This document shows positions 26,348-36,130 of a stretch of DNA of 64,000 nucleotides, in pieces. A program made the position numbers and the translations under genes. Origin of the DNA: Tenacibaculum sp. MAR_2010_89 (lineage in GTDB: Bacteria > Bacteroidota > Bacteroidia > Flavobacteriales > Flavobacteriaceae); NCBI RefSeq assembly GCF_900105985.1, contig NZ_FNUB01000002.1, positions 49,950 through 113,949 of the forward strand, given 5' to 3'. Every line of letters starts with the position of its first letter. The stretch's first letter is position 1. Below the pieces are notes generated by a model that was not told the DNA's origin, searched no databases, and saw only the letters and a program-made list of their open reading frames with translations.

Positions 26348-28612
26348 ATGAAGAAATATATATTCAGTATTTGTATACTGTATACAATAGTATCATTCTC
26401 ACAAAATACTTTTAAGGGAATGATTATGGATAAAAACAATCCGAAAGATAATTTAGGAATTTATGGAGCTTCTGTATATTGGCTTAATACAGATATAGGA
26501 GCTACAACAAATGAAAAAGGTTGGTTTACTATTCCTTATAAAAAAGAATACAAAAAATTAGTAGTTAGTTTTGTAGGTTACAAAACAGATACACTAATAA
26601 TTAATAGTTTAAAACCTATTCATCACTTTTTAAAAGAAGAAAATTTTTTAGAAGAAGTAGCTATTAATTCTAAAAAACAGGCTACTCAAAAATCATATTT
26701 ACAGGCGCAAAATTTAATGACTATTAATAGTGAAGAATTGCTAAAAGCTGCTTGTTGCAATTTGGCAGAAAGCTTTGAAACGAATCCGTCGATTGATGTG
26801 AATTTTTCTGATGCACTTACTGGAACTAAGCAAATACAAATGTTGGGTTTAACGAGCCCTTATTTATTGATTACTCAAGAAAATATTCCATCAATAAGAG
26901 GAGCTTCTCAGGCTTTTGGACTTACGTTTACACCTGGTACTTGGGTTGAAAGTATTCAGATAACTAAAGGAGCAGGGAGTGTTGTTAATGGTTTTGAGAG
27001 TATATCAGGACAAATTAATACAGAACTGGTTAAACCTTTTTCGGATAATAAATTTTTTATTAACGCATATGGTGCATTAGGAGGAAGGCTAGAGTTAAAT
27101 ACTCATTTTAATCAAAAGATTACTGACAAATGGCAAACAGGTTTGTATATACATGGCAATCATAGAGGGCAACGATTTGATAAAAATGGTGATGGTTTTC
27201 TTGATAATCCATTGTCTGATCAAATTAATGTAATGAATCGCTGGCAGTATACAGATGCAGAAAAAGGATGGGTTAGTTTTACAAATTTCAGGTATTTAAA
27301 AGATACTAAACAATTGGGACAAGTTAATTTTAAGCCCGAATTAGATAAGGGAACTAAAAATGCTTGGGGAAGTGAAATAGCTACTAAAAGATTTGAAGTC
27401 TCAACTAAATTGGGGTACGTTTTTCCAGAATTACCTTTTCAAAGTTTTGGATTTCAAATGGCTTATAGTAATCATAACCAAGAGTCTTATTTTGGTTTGA
27501 GAGATTATGATATTAAACATCAAAGTTTTTATAGTAGTTTGTTGTTTAATTCAATTATTGGTGATACTAGACATAAATTTAAAACTGGAATTAATTTTAT
27601 GTATGATAATTATGATGAGCTTGTAGGAGATTATAACGGAATAGTAAGTATTAATAATAATTATGAAAGAAGTGAAAATGCTATAGGAGCTTTCTTTGAA
27701 TATGCTTATGATAATTCTGATGATATTAGTGTTACAGCTGGAGTAAGAGTTGATAATCATAATTTGTTAGGAACATTTTTAACACCAAGATTACATGTAA
27801 GATATACACCTTGGGAAAAAGGGGTACTAAGAACATCAATTGGAAGAGGGAAGAGAAGTGCTAATATTTTTGCTGAAAATCAACAAATGTTTGCATCATC
27901 AAGAAGTATAAATATAGGAAGTAATGACGGGAGAATTTATGGTTTAAAGCCTGAAATAGCTTGGAATTATGGTTTTTCTTTTTTACAAGGGTATAAGTTA
28001 TTTGGAAAAAAAGGTGATGTTACTTTAGATTTTTATCAAACCAGTTTTGAGAATCAGGTAGTAGTTGATTGGGAAAATCCACAAGAAATTTCGTTTTATA
28101 ATTTGGAGGGCAGAAGTGTTGCAAATAGCTTTCAGTTAGAGGTAAATCAAAATATAATGCCTTATTTTAATGTAAGGGTGGCTTACAAAGTATATGATGT
28201 GACTACTGACTATAAAAAAGGGAATTTAACAAAACCGTTACAGGCTAAAAATCGTTTTTTTACGAATGTTTCTTATGAAACTCTTGAGAGTAGTAATGGA
28301 GCAAAATGGAAATTTGATGTAACTTACAATTGGTTAGGGAAGCAAAGGTTACCGAATACACAAAGTAATCCTATTCGATATCAATTGCCAGCATTTGCTA
28401 AAAGTTATAGTTTATTAAATGCTCAAATTACTAAAGTGTTTTCAAAAAGATTTGAGATTTATGCTGGTGCTGAAAATATTACGAATTATAAACAAAAGAG
28501 CCCTATAGTTGGGAGTGATGATCCTTTTGGGGCGAATTTTGATACAACAATAGTGTATGCTCCTATTTTTGGAAGTAATTATTATACGGGGCTTCGATTT
28601 AAAATAAATTAA
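26348..28612 (+). CDS. TonB-dependent outer-membrane receptor, probable metal transport
   Basis: 754 residues: signal peptide (MKKYIFSICILYTIVSFSQ), an N-terminal carboxypeptidase-like beta-sandwich (about 20-105: GASVYWLNTDIGATTNEKG), a plug (ESFETNPSIDVNFSDALTG, IQITKGAGSVVNGFESISG) and a 22-strand barrel ending GSNYYTGLRFKIN. A Cys pair AACCNLAES (near 134-135) opens the plug and is typical of metal-related receptors of this group, an inference from context. It lies 64 bases after the HYC_CC_PP gene and before an HMA protein, so copper or a similar ion is the best guess. Confidence 0.9.
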   Translation: MKKYIFSICILYTIVSFSQNTFKGMIMDKNNPKDNLGIYGASVYWLNTDIGATTNEKGWFTIPYKKEYKKLVVSFVGYKTDTLIINSLKPIHHFLKEENFLEEVAINSKKQATQKSYLQAQNLMTINSEELLKAACCNLAESFETNPSIDVNFSDALTGTKQIQMLGLTSPYLLITQENIPSIRGASQAFGLTFTPGTWVESIQITKGAGSVVNGFESISGQINTELVKPFSDNKFFINAYGALGGRLELNTHFNQKITDKWQTGLYIHGNHRGQRFDKNGDGFLDNPLSDQINVMNRWQYTDAEKGWVSFTNFRYLKDTKQLGQVNFKPELDKGTKNAWGSEIATKRFEVSTKLGYVFPELPFQSFGFQMAYSNHNQESYFGLRDYDIKHQSFYSSLLFNSIIGDTRHKFKTGINFMYDNYDELVGDYNGIVSINNNYERSENAIGAFFEYAYDNSDDISVTAGVRVDNHNLLGTFLTPRLHVRYTPWEKGVLRTSIGRGKRSANIFAENQQMFASSRSINIGSNDGRIYGLKPEIAWNYGFSFLQGYKLFGKKGDVTLDFYQTSFENQVVVDWENPQEISFYNLEGRSVANSFQLEVNQNIMPYFNVRVAYKVYDVTTDYKKGNLTKPLQAKNRFFTNVSYETLESSNGAKWKFDVTYNWLGKQRLPNTQSNPIRYQLPAFAKSYSLLNAQITKVFSKRFEIYAGAENITNYKQKSPIVGSDDPFGANFDTTIVYAPIFGSNYYTGLRFKIN

Positions 28613-28645
28613 ATAATAAACTTTTATAAAATTAAATTAATACAG

Positions 28646-29008
28646 ATGAAAAAAATATTTTTAATACTTACAGTTTTATTTTTAAGTGTGCCGATGTCAG
28701 CGCAAAAAAAGAAAAAGAATGCAAAAGCTACTTTTAAAGTTGATGGAGTTTGTATGATGTGTAAGAAACGTATAGAAAAAGCGGCATTGAGTACCAAAGG
28801 AGTAAAGTATGCGGTGTGGAATGTTAAGTCACATGATTTAAGTTTGATTTTTGATGAGCGTAAAGTTGATCTTAAAGCTATAAAACAACGAGTGGCCAAA
28901 GTAGGACATGACACAAAAGAAATAAAAGCTACTACAGAAGATTATGATAACTTGCACCCTTGTTGTAAGTATAGAGAAGAAGAAGTAAGAGAAGATCATA
29001 AAAAATAA
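28646..29008 (+). CDS. Secreted heavy-metal-associated (HMA) domain protein
   Basis: 120 residues: signal peptide ending SAQ, a Lys-rich stretch, then an HMA fold with the metal site GVCMMCKKRIEKA (Cys36 and Cys39) and a C-terminal HPCCKYREEE tail that could add ligands. HMA domains bind Cu(I) or similar ions. Placed 33 bases after the TonB receptor, so it probably receives or buffers the imported ion in the periplasm (inference). Confidence 0.88.
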   Translation: MKKIFLILTVLFLSVPMSAQKKKKNAKATFKVDGVCMMCKKRIEKAALSTKGVKYAVWNVKSHDLSLIFDERKVDLKAIKQRVAKVGHDTKEIKATTEDYDNLHPCCKYREEEVREDHKK

Positions 29009-29014
29009 GAGTGC

Positions 29015-29638
29015 TTATTTTGTTTTTTTACCATATTTATCCATGATTTCTTTTTTACTATTAACTTGAAGTTTTTCGTAAATGTTTCTTGTATGTGTTT
29101 TTATAGTATTAATAGAAAGAAATAATTCGTCAGCAATAGAAGCATAACTCTTTCCTTTAGCAAGGAGTGTTAATACTTCATTTTCTCTCTCTGATAATTC
29201 TTTTTCATGTGGTAATTGAAAAGACTCTACAACTTTTCTAGCTATATTACTGCTCATTGGGGCACCTCCACTACAGGTTTGTTCTAGAGCAGTAATTAGT
29301 TCTTTTGGTGAAATATTTTTATTAAGGTAACCTACAGCTCCTGCACATAGTGCATCAAAAATAAACTTAGAATTTTCATGAACTGAAATTATAATTGGTA
29401 AAATTGAAGGGTTTTTCTTTTTAATTTCTTTAATAGTTTCTATTCCATTGATACCTCCCAGCTGTATGTCTACAAGCATAATGTCAGCACTATTTTTATT
29501 GTTGATGAATTCAATAGCATTTTCACCAGATAAAAAAGCACCCGTAACTTTAAATTTATCAGAAGAGTTAATTATTTCTTTAAAAGATTCTAAAATACTT
29601 TCGTGATCTTCAATAATTATTATGTTTAGTTTATTCAT
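29015..29638 (-). CDS. NarL/LuxR-type response regulator
   Basis: 207 residues: receiver domain with acidic pocket (IIIEDHES), phospho-Asp in ADIMLVDIQLGG (near 55), Lys in the KNISP loop, and a LuxR helix-turn-helix (LSERENEVLTLLAKGKSYASIADELFLSINTIKTHTRNIYEKL). The start overlaps the end of the kinase gene by 8 bases, so both are co-translated. Confidence 0.95.
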   Translation of the reverse strand: MNKLNIIIIEDHESILESFKEIINSSDKFKVTGAFLSGENAIEFINNKNSADIMLVDIQLGGINGIETIKEIKKKNPSILPIIISVHENSKFIFDALCAGAVGYLNKNISPKELITALEQTCSGGAPMSSNIARKVVESFQLPHEKELSERENEVLTLLAKGKSYASIADELFLSINTIKTHTRNIYEKLQVNSKKEIMDKYGKKTK

Positions 29639-32546
29639 TTTTTAGATTATTAAGGATTCCTGTAAAAATTATTTTCACACCATTTTTAGTGTGGATATGA
29701 ATTTTTTGATTTAACGATTCTGCTCTGAACTTCATGTTTTGAATTCCATTTATTCGTTTTAACTTGTTAATATTAAAACTCTTTCCATTGTCTTCTAACA
29801 TGATTTTTAAAATATTTTTTTGAATATTAAAGGTTAAAAATACTTTTGTAGCGTTACTGTGTTTTAAAGAATTAGTCATGGCTTCTTTAAAAATCAAGAC
29901 TAATTGTTTACTCCAATAAAATGGAAGTTCTATTTTTTGATTGCTTAAGTTGTGATTGGAGTAAAATCTAATAGTTGAGTTTTCAAATAAGCTTTCACCA
30001 AAATCATTTAAATATACTTGGAGCTGTTGTAAATCATCATTTTTATGGTCTAAAGCCCAAACAAAATCTTTCATTCCATGGTATAAATAATCGGCATCTT
30101 TTTTAATCTGTTTTAATTTCTTTTCTTGGGTTTCTTTGTCGTTTTTGTAATTTATATCTGTTAATAAGTTTGAAGTTATTGAGATGCTTGCTAATTTATT
30201 TCCTAGTTCATCATGAAAATCTCTAGCTACATTTTTTCGAACTTCTTTTAGCGCTTTTTGTAGCTTCTCTTTTTCTTCTATGTTTTTGTTAAGTTTTTTA
30301 TTCTTTTTTATACTTTTTTGTAGTACATAAATTAATAGTAATACAATTGCACCAAGAAGTAGTACTGTAATTGTTACATAAAACCATGTTTGTTGATGCC
30401 AAGGATAGGTTATTTTAAACTGATAAGGTTTTGAATATTTCCAATTACTAAGGTTGTCTTTGAACCTAAATTTAATATTGTATTTGCCTTGTTTTGTGTT
30501 TTTAAAATCTAAATTATTACTTGATGTTTTTATCCAAGGATTATTGTTTAGTTGATAGGCAAGGGTTATTGATTTAGGGTTAATGTAATTAATAGTATTA
30601 AGATAAAAGCTGCTTTTATTCTGCTTTACTAGCAGTTTAGTATTGCATTGAGAAGAAAAAGGTTTAATGTTATTAAGTTTAAAAAGGCCTCTGTTGCCAG
30701 TAACATATATGTGGTTATTTTGTTCAGTGATTTTAGTAACAAAAGTAGACTGTTGTCCAAGTTCTTTCTCAATACTTAGGAATAAATTATTTTTAAATAC
30801 GTTTAGCCCTTTTTGAGTAGCAACCCATAAAACGCCATGAGAATCTATATGGATGTCATTTATATGATTGCTTAGTAATCCTTGTTTAGTTGTAAATCTA
30901 ATGGTTTTTTTAGGGGTTACCTTAAATAATCCCATATTGCTTGCTACCCAAGCAGTATCTTTTTGTATAAATAGATCACTAAAAACCCCGTTAGTAAACT
31001 TTTTATTTATTCTATTCCAAGAAGTAATTTCATTTTTAAAAGGAGGAGTAATATTTATAATACCTCCTTTTCCGTATAATGCTATAATTGAATTGTTATA
31101 TAATGAGGCAGTTCTTATGTAGGAATCGTGAATTTTATTTATAACTGTTTTTGTATTGATTCCTTTTTTTGTTGAACTAAACAGGTTTCCCTTTAGTTCA
31201 ATTAAAGTAGAATCAATGTTGAAATTAAAACATTTTGAATGTTTATAGGATATATTATTTGTTCCTAGATGTTTTTGATTAGGGTTGAATAAAGATGAAA
31301 TGATGGTGATTTTTCTTTTCCTTTTATTAATTTGTAGTGCTTCAGCATGCGTTGGTACTACTTTTTTAGATGTAATATGATTGTTAGTGAATTCATAAAT
31401 CATATTAGTGGCTAAAACAATTAAGTTGTTATTTGTATTGGTTATATCTTTTAAATCTGGGTTAATAAATACTTCTTTACCAAAAAAAGTATTAGTAGTT
31501 CTTGGTAGAAAGTATACGCCTTGACCATAAGTTGTTATCCAAAGATTTTTTCCTGAGTCAAATAAAAAGTCTGAAATTAAACTGTTTATAGCAAGTTTTT
31601 GAGAAAGATTTGTTAGTAAGTTATTGTCCCAATCATACATATAAATTTTTTGTGTACCATCTTTATAATTTTTAGAAACAAAATATAATTTTTGATTTAT
31701 AACTTTAAGTTGAATTATTATTTCATTTTTAATAGGTATTTTTTTTTGTGAAACCAGTGATTTTTTTTCGTTAAAAACAAATACATGGTTGTGTGAAGCA
31801 GCAAACAAATAGTTACTAGATATGGTTATTGAATGGACTTCCCTAGAATTTAGTTTTGAGTATTTATTTTTTTTTAAAGAATAACCATCAAAAACAAAAA
31901 TTCCTTTTAAAGGTTTAATGGTTTTCGGAGTATTTCTATTTCCAGAAGCAAATAAAAATAATTTATTATTAAGAAATGTTTCACTAAAAGAGTATGATTT
32001 TGATTGCCTAGAAGCTTTCTTAAAACTTATTTTAGGTTTTTTGAGAATAGAATCTTCTATTATTATGGCCGTTTTTTTCCAGTTACGTTTAGTGTTGTAT
32101 AAGTATAAACTGTTACTGAAATCTCCAAAAATAATAGAATCATTAAGCTTATATACGTTTCTTACTTTGGTAACCTTATTGTTTTCTTGAGGTATAAGTT
32201 TAATACTATCATTTTTTAATTGATGTATACCTGCTCCCCAAGTCGCTAATAAATATTTATTAGAATTTTCTTCAAAAATATCTATTACAAAATTAGAATG
32301 TAAGCCGTTTTCATAAGTGTAATTAGTAAATTCAGAGCCATTAAATTTTGTTAATCCATCATCAGTTCCTATCCATATATGTCCTTGTTTGTCTTGTATA
32401 ATTTGATAGGTTATATCATGAGGTAATCCGTTTTCAGCTGTATAGTGTTTGTATACGGGTTGTTGTGAGTAGCTAACTGCTACAAATAAACTAACTACAA
32501 ATGTTGTTAGAAGTATTTTTTTTGTAGAAGCTATTTTTTTCAGCAT
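29631..32546 (-). CDS. Propeller-sensor histidine kinase
   Basis: 971 residues: signal peptide, a large periplasmic set of two-component-regulator propeller repeats (first repeat IIQDKQGHIWIGTDDGLTKF), a Y_Y_Y-type beta domain (about 640-720), one membrane helix near 735-757 (FYVTITVLLLGAIVLLLIYVL), a HisKA_3 dimerisation helix with phospho-His in ARDFHDELGNKLASIS (near 777) and an HATPase with EAMTNSLKHSNATKV. No C-terminal DNA-binding domain; it pairs with the overlapping LuxR-type regulator. The ligand is unknown. Confidence 0.95.
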   Translation of the reverse strand: MLKKIASTKKILLTTFVVSLFVAVSYSQQPVYKHYTAENGLPHDITYQIIQDKQGHIWIGTDDGLTKFNGSEFTNYTYENGLHSNFVIDIFEENSNKYLLATWGAGIHQLKNDSIKLIPQENNKVTKVRNVYKLNDSIIFGDFSNSLYLYNTKRNWKKTAIIIEDSILKKPKISFKKASRQSKSYSFSETFLNNKLFLFASGNRNTPKTIKPLKGIFVFDGYSLKKNKYSKLNSREVHSITISSNYLFAASHNHVFVFNEKKSLVSQKKIPIKNEIIIQLKVINQKLYFVSKNYKDGTQKIYMYDWDNNLLTNLSQKLAINSLISDFLFDSGKNLWITTYGQGVYFLPRTTNTFFGKEVFINPDLKDITNTNNNLIVLATNMIYEFTNNHITSKKVVPTHAEALQINKRKRKITIISSLFNPNQKHLGTNNISYKHSKCFNFNIDSTLIELKGNLFSSTKKGINTKTVINKIHDSYIRTASLYNNSIIALYGKGGIINITPPFKNEITSWNRINKKFTNGVFSDLFIQKDTAWVASNMGLFKVTPKKTIRFTTKQGLLSNHINDIHIDSHGVLWVATQKGLNVFKNNLFLSIEKELGQQSTFVTKITEQNNHIYVTGNRGLFKLNNIKPFSSQCNTKLLVKQNKSSFYLNTINYINPKSITLAYQLNNNPWIKTSSNNLDFKNTKQGKYNIKFRFKDNLSNWKYSKPYQFKITYPWHQQTWFYVTITVLLLGAIVLLLIYVLQKSIKKNKKLNKNIEEKEKLQKALKEVRKNVARDFHDELGNKLASISITSNLLTDINYKNDKETQEKKLKQIKKDADYLYHGMKDFVWALDHKNDDLQQLQVYLNDFGESLFENSTIRFYSNHNLSNQKIELPFYWSKQLVLIFKEAMTNSLKHSNATKVFLTFNIQKNILKIMLEDNGKSFNINKLKRINGIQNMKFRAESLNQKIHIHTKNGVKIIFTGILNNLKNE

Positions 32547-32730
32547 GTTGATTTAAAATGGGGATACAAATATCTGTAAAAAAAGAGACTTAAAATCACC
32601 CTTTATGGGTGAGTTAATAAAGGTAGTGTAGAACTACTTTTGAAGCTTTATAATTATGTGTTTGAAAAATATAAATTGAGTAAAGTTTTTTCTAGCTGTA
32701 TTTAAAATGAAGGGGTAAATGCAGTAATTA

Positions 32731-32757
32731 AAAACCGAGTGTAATAGCTCGGTTTTT
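32731..32757 (+). terminator. Orphan forward-strand terminator
   Basis: AAAACCGAG paired with CTCGGTTTT around an 8-base loop, ending in seven T residues. No annotated forward gene precedes it within the spacer. Confidence 0.75.
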
Positions 32758-32771
32758 TTGATTGTTATTTT

Positions 32772-32805
32772 AAAAAAAAAGTGTTGAAGTTTTAACTTTC
32801 AACAC
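32772..32805 (-). terminator. Terminator of rluB
   Basis: Stem GTGTTGAA/TTCAACAC (32781-32805); on the reverse strand it is followed by nine T residues (A-tract 32772-32780). Confidence 0.85.
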
Positions 32806-32818
32806 TTTTGTAAATATT

Positions 32819-33658
32819 TTATAACATTTGTAAGTTGTTAACTTCTAATTGTGTTAATTCACGCCATCTACCTCGAGGTAAATTCTTTTTTGTCATACCT
32901 GCAAAAACAACACGGTCTAGTTTTGTAACCGTGTATCCAAAATGTTCAAATATTTTACGAACAATACGGTTTCTTCCTGAGTGTATTTCAATACCTACTT
33001 CAGTTTTCTTCTCACCTTGAACGTAAGATACTGCGTCAATAAAAACTTTTCTACCTTCAATAATAACTTCTCCTCTTAATTTTTCTAAATCAGACATGGT
33101 TAGTTTTTTATCTAATGAAGCATGATAAAGTTTACGAACATTATGTTTTGGATGAGTTAGTTTTTTTGCTAATTCACCATCATTAGTAAAAAGTAACAAT
33201 CCAGTAGTATTTCTATCTAATCTGCCAACCGGATAAATTCTTTCTTTAGTAGCATTGTTTATCAACTCCATAACCGTTTTTCTACCACGGTCATCTTCCA
33301 TAGTTGTAATATAGTTTTTAGGCTTGTTTAAAATAATATAACGTTTCTTTTCCATAGAAATAAGTGTACCGTCAAAACGAACTTCGTCATTCGGTTGTAC
33401 CTTATATCCCATTTCAGTTACTAGTTTACCGTTTATAGTAACACTACCATGTTCAATATATGTATCAGCTTCTCTACGTGAACAAATACCTGAGTTAGAA
33501 ATGTATTTGTTTAAACGAATACCCGTGCTTTCACTCTTTTTTTGTGAAGGTTTATTCGTAGGTTTTGGTTTTCTAAAATCTTTTTTAAATTGACCTTTAC
33601 TTTGAGGATTGCTGTTACTTCCAGCTTGTCGTCCTCTCGACGAGTTTTTTGAATTCAT
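32819..33658 (-). CDS. rluB: 23S rRNA pseudouridine synthase, RluB/RsuA family
   Basis: 279 residues: a basic, disordered N-terminal extension of about 48 residues, an S4 RNA-binding domain (IRLNKYISNSGICSRREADTYIEHGSVTING), and the catalytic domain with YPVGRLDRNTTGLLLFTNDG (catalytic Asp) and GRNRIVRKIFEHFGY. Family is certain; the exact site (RluB, RluE/RluF or RsuA) is not. Confidence 0.88.
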   Translation of the reverse strand: MNSKNSSRGRQAGSNSNPQSKGQFKKDFRKPKPTNKPSQKKSESTGIRLNKYISNSGICSRREADTYIEHGSVTINGKLVTEMGYKVQPNDEVRFDGTLISMEKKRYIILNKPKNYITTMEDDRGRKTVMELINNATKERIYPVGRLDRNTTGLLLFTNDGELAKKLTHPKHNVRKLYHASLDKKLTMSDLEKLRGEVIIEGRKVFIDAVSYVQGEKKTEVGIEIHSGRNRIVRKIFEHFGYTVTKLDRVVFAGMTKKNLPRGRWRELTQLEVNNLQML

Positions 33659-33704
33659 AATTGCTTTTTAAAATGCGGGCAAATGTACGTTAATTATTTG
33701 ATTT

Positions 33705-34622
33705 TTAATCTAGAACATTAACCACTTTGTCTAATATTAATGTTTTGTCAATGAAAAGTAGGCTAAAAACACCTATTAATAATAAGAGTTTCAAAATGTT
33801 GTGTAATAATCGATATTGGTTTTTTTGAGATGCTTTAAAGGTATAAAAACCAACAAAAATTAATATGAAAGAAGCTAAATAAAAATAATATTTCATATAA
33901 GTTATTGCGGGGTAATTAAATAAAATAGCTACAGGTATTAATGTTAAAACTAACAATAAAATAATTGTTTTTTTTGCGTTGCGTTCTCCATATTTTACAG
34001 GAAAAGTGTTGTAGTTATTTGCAATTGCTCCTTTAATGTTTTCCAAATCCTTAATGATTTCACGAACCATAATAACTAAAAAAAGAAAAAAAGCATGTAT
34101 GAAAATTACTTTTGAAAAATTTTTAAAATGAATAAAAATTGAAAAAAAGGGAAGTATGGTTAGAATAGTAGCAGTTACTAAACCAATTAATGGATGTTTT
34201 TTTAGTTTATGGGAATAAAGCCAAATAGCAAAGATGTAGAAGGCAAAAAAGAATGCTGCACGCCATGAAACAAGCCAGCCAAAACAGAAGCCAATAAAGT
34301 TTAATAAAAAATATAAAGAAAGTTTTGTTTCTTGCTTTACGTAAGAATCTAATCCAGTTTTAATGGGTCTATTAATCCTATCAGCTTTAACATCGTAAAA
34401 ATTATTAATGATATATCCAGATGCAACAATACAAATAGTAGCAAGAACTAAGTAAAATAAGTGCGAATCAAAAATAACAAGTTTAAGTGATTTTTTTTCT
34501 GAAAAAATAAAAATAGCAGCCAAATATTGGGCTGCTACTAATACTAATATGTTATATCCTCTAATTACAGATAAGAGACTAAATAATTTATAAAAAAGTG
34601 AGTTTGCTTTGGGGGTACTCAT
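33705..34622 (-). CDS. UbiA-family prenyltransferase (geranylgeranylglycerol-phosphate synthase-like)
   Basis: 305 residues, about eight or nine membrane helices. The first Asp-rich motif NNFYDVKADRINRP (about 80-93) and second motif KDLENIKGAIANN (about 190-203) are typical of UbiA enzymes, which transfer a prenyl chain to an acceptor. Bacteroidota homologues beside mevalonate genes are usually annotated as geranylgeranylglycerol-phosphate geranylgeranyltransferase-like. Immediately downstream of mevalonate kinase (14 bases), so co-expression with isoprenoid synthesis is likely. Acceptor not certain. Confidence 0.85.
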   Translation of the reverse strand: MSTPKANSLFYKLFSLLSVIRGYNILVLVAAQYLAAIFIFSEKKSLKLVIFDSHLFYLVLATICIVASGYIINNFYDVKADRINRPIKTGLDSYVKQETKLSLYFLLNFIGFCFGWLVSWRAAFFFAFYIFAIWLYSHKLKKHPLIGLVTATILTILPFFSIFIHFKNFSKVIFIHAFFLFLVIMVREIIKDLENIKGAIANNYNTFPVKYGERNAKKTIILLLVLTLIPVAILFNYPAITYMKYYFYLASFILIFVGFYTFKASQKNQYRLLHNILKLLLLIGVFSLLFIDKTLILDKVVNVLD

Positions 34623-34636
34623 CGCAACAAAATCAT

Positions 34637-35563
34637 TTAAAAACGATACACTAATTCTAACTTATAGTCTTTTAAACTGCTTTTAGCCTTTTCAAAATCT
34701 TTAGTGAAACCTAAAATGTATCCACCTCCACCTGATCCGCAAAGTTTCAGGTAGTAATCGTTTGTTTGTATTCCTTTTTCCCAAACTCTATGAAATGCAG
34801 TAGGTATCATAGGTTTAAAGTTAGTGAATACAACTTTGGATAATTTTTTTACGTTTCCAAATAATGATTTAATGTTTCCTTGTAAAAAATCATCTATACA
34901 AGCATCAGTATGAATAGAGAATTCTTCACTTAACATTTTTCTAAAGCCTTCATTTTTCATTTTATTCATGAAAATGTTAACCATAGGTTCAGTTTCTCCT
35001 ATTTGTTCTGAATCTAATAAGAAAACAGCTCCCTTTCCTTCTTTCTGAGAAGGTATGCCAGTAGCCTCTATATTTTCTTTAGAGTTGATTAAAATAGGTA
35101 AACTTAAATAAGAGTTTAAAGGATCTAACCCAGAACTTTTACCATGGAAAAAAGACTCCATTAAAGAAAAAGTTTGTTTTAAGGTTAAAAGCTTATCTCT
35201 AGTTAAGTTTTCTAAAACTGTAATCTTGTTATTTGCATATTTGTCATAAATAGAAGCAACTAACGCACCAGAACTTCCAACTCCGTATCCTTGAGGGATT
35301 GATGAGTCAAAATACATTCCGTTGTCAATGTCATTTTTAAGACTTTCAACATCAAAAGAAACTTCATCAGAAGATAAGTTAACTAAGTAATTATAGAAAT
35401 TAGCTAAACTTTCGTTTGATTTCTTTGCTTCTCCTGTTAAGTTTTTAGCAGATTTTAAAGCACCTTTATAAGAGTTAAAAGGAATTGCTAATCCTTTAGA
35501 ATCTTTAATGATACCATATTCTCCGAAGAGTAAAATCTTTGCATAAAATAAAGGTCCTTTCAT
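34637..35563 (-). CDS. mvk: Mevalonate kinase (GHMP family)
   Basis: 308 residues. GHMP motif 1 FYAKILLFGEYGIIKDSKGLAIPF, ATP-binding motif 2 IPQGYGVGSSGALVASIYDKY, and motif 3 KLCGSGGGGYILGF near the C-terminus. Phosphorylates mevalonate, the step before phosphomevalonate kinase. Context with mvaD, UbiA-type and HMG-CoA reductase genes supports mevalonate as the substrate. The name is an inference from context as well as motifs. Confidence 0.88.
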   Translation of the reverse strand: MKGPLFYAKILLFGEYGIIKDSKGLAIPFNSYKGALKSAKNLTGEAKKSNESLANFYNYLVNLSSDEVSFDVESLKNDIDNGMYFDSSIPQGYGVGSSGALVASIYDKYANNKITVLENLTRDKLLTLKQTFSLMESFFHGKSSGLDPLNSYLSLPILINSKENIEATGIPSQKEGKGAVFLLDSEQIGETEPMVNIFMNKMKNEGFRKMLSEEFSIHTDACIDDFLQGNIKSLFGNVKKLSKVVFTNFKPMIPTAFHRVWEKGIQTNDYYLKLCGSGGGGYILGFTKDFEKAKSSLKDYKLELVYRF

Positions 35564-35616
35564 AGATGTTTAATTATAATGCAAAAGTACAAGTAAAAGG
35601 TCTAGTTTACAATTTA

Positions 35617-36111
35617 TTAGTAAACGTTTTTGTAAAAAGTTTTCCAAACACCTGCTTTTTTGTTGTTTTTGTATTTGCCTTTCTCTTTTATTTTACCGTT
35701 TTTGTAATAAACCTTCCAAATACCTTCTCGTTTGCCTTCTTTATATTTACCTTGTTCTTTGAGCTCGCCAGTTTTGTAAAAAACTTTACGAACTCCATGA
35801 AGTTTACCGTTTACATAATTGGCTTTATGCCATGTTTTACCATTTGAATGAAAGTAAGTTACTAATCCATCAAAATGTTCTTCTCCCGACTCTTTAGTAG
35901 TGCTAAATCCTTCCATTTGCACTTGTCCGTTTTCAAAGTAATCTATTATCCAGTAACCATTTTTAATTTTTTTTGGTGATGGACGATAGTACTCGCCTTT
36001 GTCCTTAGTTGTCTTTTGCCAATTGGCGTCGAACCATACTGTTTCCTGGGCTGTTAATGATAAAGTAAAAAACCCAACAAACACTACGATAAGTAATGTT
36101 GAAGTTTTCAT
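35617..36111 (-). CDS. Secreted MORN-repeat (YwqK-like) protein
   Basis: 164 residues from the ATG at 36111, which begins a signal peptide (MKTSTLLIVVFVGFFTLSLTA); a GTG 12 codons upstream would spoil it. The mature part has repeated GxW/GKxHGxxKxFYxTGELKEQGKYK units (about six), the MORN/YwqK-type repeat. The role is unknown; YwqK-like antitoxin annotations of such proteins are not supported here since no partner toxin is seen. 19 bases after mvaD, so it may be co-expressed with mevalonate genes. Confidence 0.8.
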   Translation of the reverse strand: MKTSTLLIVVFVGFFTLSLTAQETVWFDANWQKTTKDKGEYYRPSPKKIKNGYWIIDYFENGQVQMEGFSTTKESGEEHFDGLVTYFHSNGKTWHKANYVNGKLHGVRKVFYKTGELKEQGKYKEGKREGIWKVYYKNGKIKEKGKYKNNKKAGVWKTFYKNVY

Positions 36112-36130
36112 AATATTAAGGGAATTAAAT

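Larger units (their letters stand above)
32547..32818. other. Spacer with an orphan forward terminator, 272 bases
   Basis: Between the divergent-looking kinase start (32546, reverse) and rluB end (32819, reverse). It contains a forward-strand terminator at 32731-32757 with no forward gene before it, and the rluB terminator at 32781-32805. A forward small RNA from within about 32600-32757 is possible; no promoter of consensus quality was found. Confidence 0.45.

Noticed and set aside
35617..36111. Toxin-antitoxin antitoxin (YwqK label)
   Set aside because: It has a signal peptide and no toxin neighbour; MORN-repeat secreted protein is a better description.
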